Assembly (NCBI GenBank): GCA_027038695.1
Contig: JALWHA010000255.1
Coordinates: 1-8,382, forward strand
Direction: 5' to 3'
Origin: Acidobacteriota bacterium
GTDB lineage: Bacteria > Acidobacteriota > Holophagae > Thermotomaculales > Thermotomaculaceae
DNA: 8,382 nucleotides
A model generated the notes under the pieces. It had not been told where the DNA came from, did no database searches, and worked only from the letters and a program-made list of their open reading frames with translations. Of this stretch, positions 6,211-8,382 are shown one piece after another (positions within the stretch are counted from its first letter, which is position 1; each line of letters starts with the position of its first letter). Made by a program: the position numbers and the translations under genes.

Positions 6211-6972
6211 ATGGAATTTTTGCTATTTAACTCTTTTCACGCGTTTTTTATAGCGGCTTTAATAATCTTTTTAGGGCAGGTTGTTTACGCCGCTTTAGGC
6301 TTCGGTTCCGCAATGATATCAATCACCTTGCTTTCCCTTGTGTTCGGCGATCTATCTCAAGTAATCCCCTACTTTCTTCTTCTTTGCGTCCCGACGGAAA
6401 TTGCCGTTGTTTTCAAAAACAGAAAATCAATAGAGTTCGGTTTTGTAAAAAGGTTTGTTATCTTCCTTTTTTTAGGGCTTCTTATAGGCTCTTACCTGCT
6501 TAAATATACAATTCCTAAACACCCTGTTTTGTATTTGGGAATAATAATCTGCATTGTCGCCCTTTACTTTCTGTTTTTTGAAGAAAAACTAAGTTTTACC
6601 TTTAAAAAAAACGGGGTCGCAGGGAAGGTTCTGTCCTTCATAACGGGGATTTTAGGGGGAGTTTACGGTATTTCAGGCCCGCCTATAATAATCTTTCTAA
6701 AAGGGCTAAAACTTGACAAAACAGCGTTCAGGGCGACAATACTGTCTATCTTCTTCTCAATGAGCGTATTAAGGACAATAATTTACACATTTTTAGGGCT
6801 TTACAACCTTAAAATTATCTTTACCGCAATTCTTACCATGCCCTTTGTACTTTTAGGGCTCTATTTAGGCAACAAAATACACCTTTCCGTTCCCGAAGGC
6901 AAATTTAAAAAAATTACCGCTTTAGTGCTTCTAATCAACGGAATAATACTCGTAATCAAAAACCTCACATAA
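6211..6972 (+). CDS. TauE/SafE family (UPF0721) membrane permease
   Basis: 253-residue, very hydrophobic protein with about eight predicted membrane segments (about 9-29, 35-58, 80-97, 104-123, 137-162, 175-197, 199-220, 233-250). It has the internally duplicated layout of the TauE/SafE family: a Gly-rich first-half motif GFGSA (30-34) and the second-half motif GGVYGISGPP (149-158), with GLYLGNKI (216-223) near the end. Characterised relatives export sulfite, sulfoacetate or other small organic anions, but the family is broad and the substrate here cannot be read from sequence. The ATG is 1 nt after the yicC stop. No good ribosome binding site lies close by (AGG at 6190-6192 is about 18 nt away), so translation probably depends on coupling to yicC. 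The gene is the last on the + strand and its end overlaps the convergent symporter gene. Confidence 0.88.
   Translation: MEFLLFNSFHAFFIAALIIFLGQVVYAALGFGSAMISITLLSLVFGDLSQVIPYFLLLCVPTEIAVVFKNRKSIEFGFVKRFVIFLFLGLLIGSYLLKYTIPKHPVLYLGIIICIVALYFLFFEEKLSFTFKKNGVAGKVLSFITGILGGVYGISGPPIIIFLKGLKLDKTAFRATILSIFFSMSVLRTIIYTFLGLYNLKIIFTAILTMPFVLLGLYLGNKIHLSVPEGKFKKITALVLLINGIILVIKNLT
6965..6972. other. Convergent 3' overlap of the TauE and DASS genes
   Basis: The TauE stop TAA (6970-6972, + strand) and the DASS stop TGA (6967-6965, - strand) interlock, so the two coding regions share 8 nt. There is no intergenic space for a bidirectional terminator, and I see no strong GC hairpin with a T tract on either strand nearby. 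Transcripts from both sides must overlap at their 3' ends. Confidence 0.9.
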
Positions 6973-8382
6973 GAAAGAAATAACAGTAAAAAGTCACAAA
7001 GATTGTGGCAAAAACCTGAAGCCAAATTCCAGCCTTTGCCATATCCTTAACCGAAATAACCCCGCTGCCCATAACAATAGCGTTTGGGGGAGTGGCAACG
7101 GGAAGGACAAATGCAAAAGATGCGCCTAACGTTGCGGGAATAAGCAAAATCAACGGGTCCATATTTGCGGTTTGAGCGATTCCCGCAAGAATAGGAAGCA
7201 TAATTGTCGTCGTCGCTGTATTTGAGGTAAACTGAGTTAATGTTCCAAGTGTTAAAATCACTAAAAAAACAAGAAGCAGGGGGTGAAGATGGGTAATAAA
7301 AGCAAACTTGTGCCCAACCCAGTGCGTCAATTCGGTTGCCTTAAATGACTCCGCAAGTGCAAAGCCGCCGCCGAAAAGAAACAAAACCTCCCACGGTATT
7401 TTAACAACATCGGAAAAATCCAGAATATCCCTACCCTTCTCTTTTGAAGGAAGAAAAAACATCAAAGTCGCAAAAAACATTGCAACGGTTGAATCCTTAA
7501 TATACTTGCCGTAAGGAAAGAAAGACGCCCAGCCCCTGATTTTAAAAGAGCCAAAATCAAAGCCTGCCCTCGTTATCCAGCCTATTGCCGTTAGAGCAAA
7601 GATAACCATAACAACCTTTTCCTCAAAAGACATTTCGCTTAATGCCTCTTTCTCATTGTCTATAATCTCTTTCATATTCTCTTTCGGCAAACCCTTAAAC
7701 GGAAAGCAAAAGTAAACCATATAAACCCATGCAAAAATAAGGAGAAAAATACTAATTGGAAAACCTATAGCCATCCACCTTGCGAAAGAGATCTGTGCAC
7801 CGAAAAGCTTATTGTACATCCCCGCAAAAACAAGGTTAGGAGGAGTACCGACAAGGGTTGCGACTCCCCCTATTGATGCGGCAAAAGCAATACTCAACAT
7901 AAGTGTTTTTGAAAAATTCATAAACTCATCGCTGTCTTTCATTTTATCGGAAAAACTCTGAATCAAAGCAAGGCCTATAGGCATCATCATCAAGGTTGTG
8001 GCGGTATTTGACATCCACATTGAAAGAAAAGCCGTCGCAACCATAAAACCGAGGATAATAGTATTTGGATTGGCTCCCAAAAAATTCACAATATTCACCG
8101 CAATCCTCTTGTGCAAACCCCACTTCTGAATAGCCTGCGCAATAATCAAACCGCCTAAAAAAAGGAAGATCAGCCTGTGCGCATAAGGCTTTGCAACCTC
8201 GGAAGCGCTCATAACCCCGAAAAGGGGAAACAAAGCAAGGGGAAGCAGAGAGGTCGCACCCATTGGAATAGCATCGCTTAACCACAAAACAGCCATGGCA
8301 AAAGTCACCCCTAAAACCGCCTGCTGATTGAAATTCAAACCCTTAATCGGGATAAAGGTTATTAAAAGAAACCCTATAAACG
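6965..8382 (-). CDS. DASS/SLC13 family anion:Na+ symporter (N-terminus outside window)
   Basis: Polytopic inner-membrane carrier of the divalent anion:Na+ symporter family (VcINDY/SLC13 type), importing dicarboxylates, sulfate or phosphate with sodium. Residue numbers count from the TTG at 8338. The two SNT motifs that bind Na+ and substrate are intact: SNTATT at 110-115 and 372-377. Each is followed by its family partner, GGVATLVGTPPN (157-168) and PVATPPNAIVMGSG (413-426). WLSDAIPMGATSLLPL (19-34) matches the conserved N-terminal block. The frame continues without a stop from 8338 to the window edge, and the added residues (GFLLITFIPIKG just before the TTG) form the expected first membrane helix. 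The TTG is therefore not the start and the gene is 5' partial. The C-terminus is complete, ending TGA at 6967-6965. Substrate specificity is not resolvable here. Regulation lies beyond the right edge. Confidence 0.94.
   Translation of the reverse strand, partial: FIGFLLITFIPIKGLNFNQQAVLGVTFAMAVLWLSDAIPMGATSLLPLALFPLFGVMSASEVAKPYAHRLIFLFLGGLIIAQAIQKWGLHKRIAVNIVNFLGANPNTIILGFMVATAFLSMWMSNTATTLMMMPIGLALIQSFSDKMKDSDEFMNFSKTLMLSIAFAASIGGVATLVGTPPNLVFAGMYNKLFGAQISFARWMAIGFPISIFLLIFAWVYMVYFCFPFKGLPKENMKEIIDNEKEALSEMSFEEKVVMVIFALTAIGWITRAGFDFGSFKIRGWASFFPYGKYIKDSTVAMFFATLMFFLPSKEKGRDILDFSDVVKIPWEVLFLFGGGFALAESFKATELTHWVGHKFAFITHLHPLLLVFLVILTLGTLTQFTSNTATTTIMLPILAGIAQTANMDPLILLIPATLGASFAFVLPVATPPNAIVMGSGVISVKDMAKAGIWLQVFATIFVTFYCYFFLM

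Noticed and set aside
6470..6862. Recurring TTTTAGGGCT words in the TauE gene
   Set aside because: Repeated Leu-Gly codons in membrane helices, not a spaced DNA repeat.
6993..7009. Inverted repeat as a terminator of either convergent gene
   Set aside because: Short, AT-rich stem; the T run is only on the - strand and would end the transcript before the DASS stop codon, while the + strand has no T tract.
7944..8285. Second - strand frame inside the DASS gene (113 codons)
   Set aside because: Out-of-phase reading of the symporter gene; the SNT and TPPN motifs lie in the other frame.
8336..8338. TTG at 8338 as the start of the DASS symporter
   Set aside because: The frame continues upstream to the window edge and encodes a further hydrophobic helix expected in the family, so the true start is off the window.

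Overview
The window comes from a Gram-negative bacterial chromosome. The evidence is an LpxB lipid A disaccharide synthase next to an MsbA-type lipid exporter, plus bacterial Def and Fmt. By eye the DNA is AT-rich (GC around 40%). AGA/AGG dominate the arginine codons and ATA is common among isoleucine codons. The proteins are rich in Lys, Glu and Ile and poor in Gln, a composition often seen in thermophiles. I cannot name the organism; a deep-branching, possibly thermophilic Gram-negative lineage is an inference only.

Layout. Positions 1-6972 on the + strand hold eight co-directional genes with almost no spacing: the 3' end of an unrecognised gene, def, fmt, lpxB, an MsbA-like ABC exporter, a DUF374 lysophospholipid-acyltransferase-like gene, yicC and a TauE/SafE-family permease. 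Every junction is either an overlap (13, 8, 1 and 8 nt) or a gap of 1 to 4 nt. I infer one translationally coupled operon whose promoter lies upstream of the window. On the - strand, 8382-6965, is a DASS/SLC13-type anion:Na+ symporter whose N-terminus runs off the right edge. Its stop codon lies inside the end of the TauE gene, so the two convergent genes overlap by 8 nt.

How the genes fit together. Def and Fmt are the two halves of the N-formylmethionine cycle: formylation of initiator Met-tRNA and removal of formyl from new proteins. LpxB makes the tetra-acylated disaccharide precursor of lipid A. The ABC protein is the likely flippase for lipid A or core, and DUF374 is a recurrent neighbour of lipid A genes in other Gram-negatives. 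YicC is an endoribonuclease-family protein. The TauE and DASS genes are secondary anion transporters with undetermined substrates.

There is no intergenic stretch above 300 bases; the longest gap is 4 nt. I see no tRNA, rRNA, CRISPR array, insertion sequence, phage gene or toxin-antitoxin pair. The region reads as an ordinary core-genome segment. The points worth a second look are the unusual gene combination, the degenerate LpxB N-terminal motif, a Lys-rich insertion in the exporter, and the terminator-less convergent overlap. I found no convincing new biological system.
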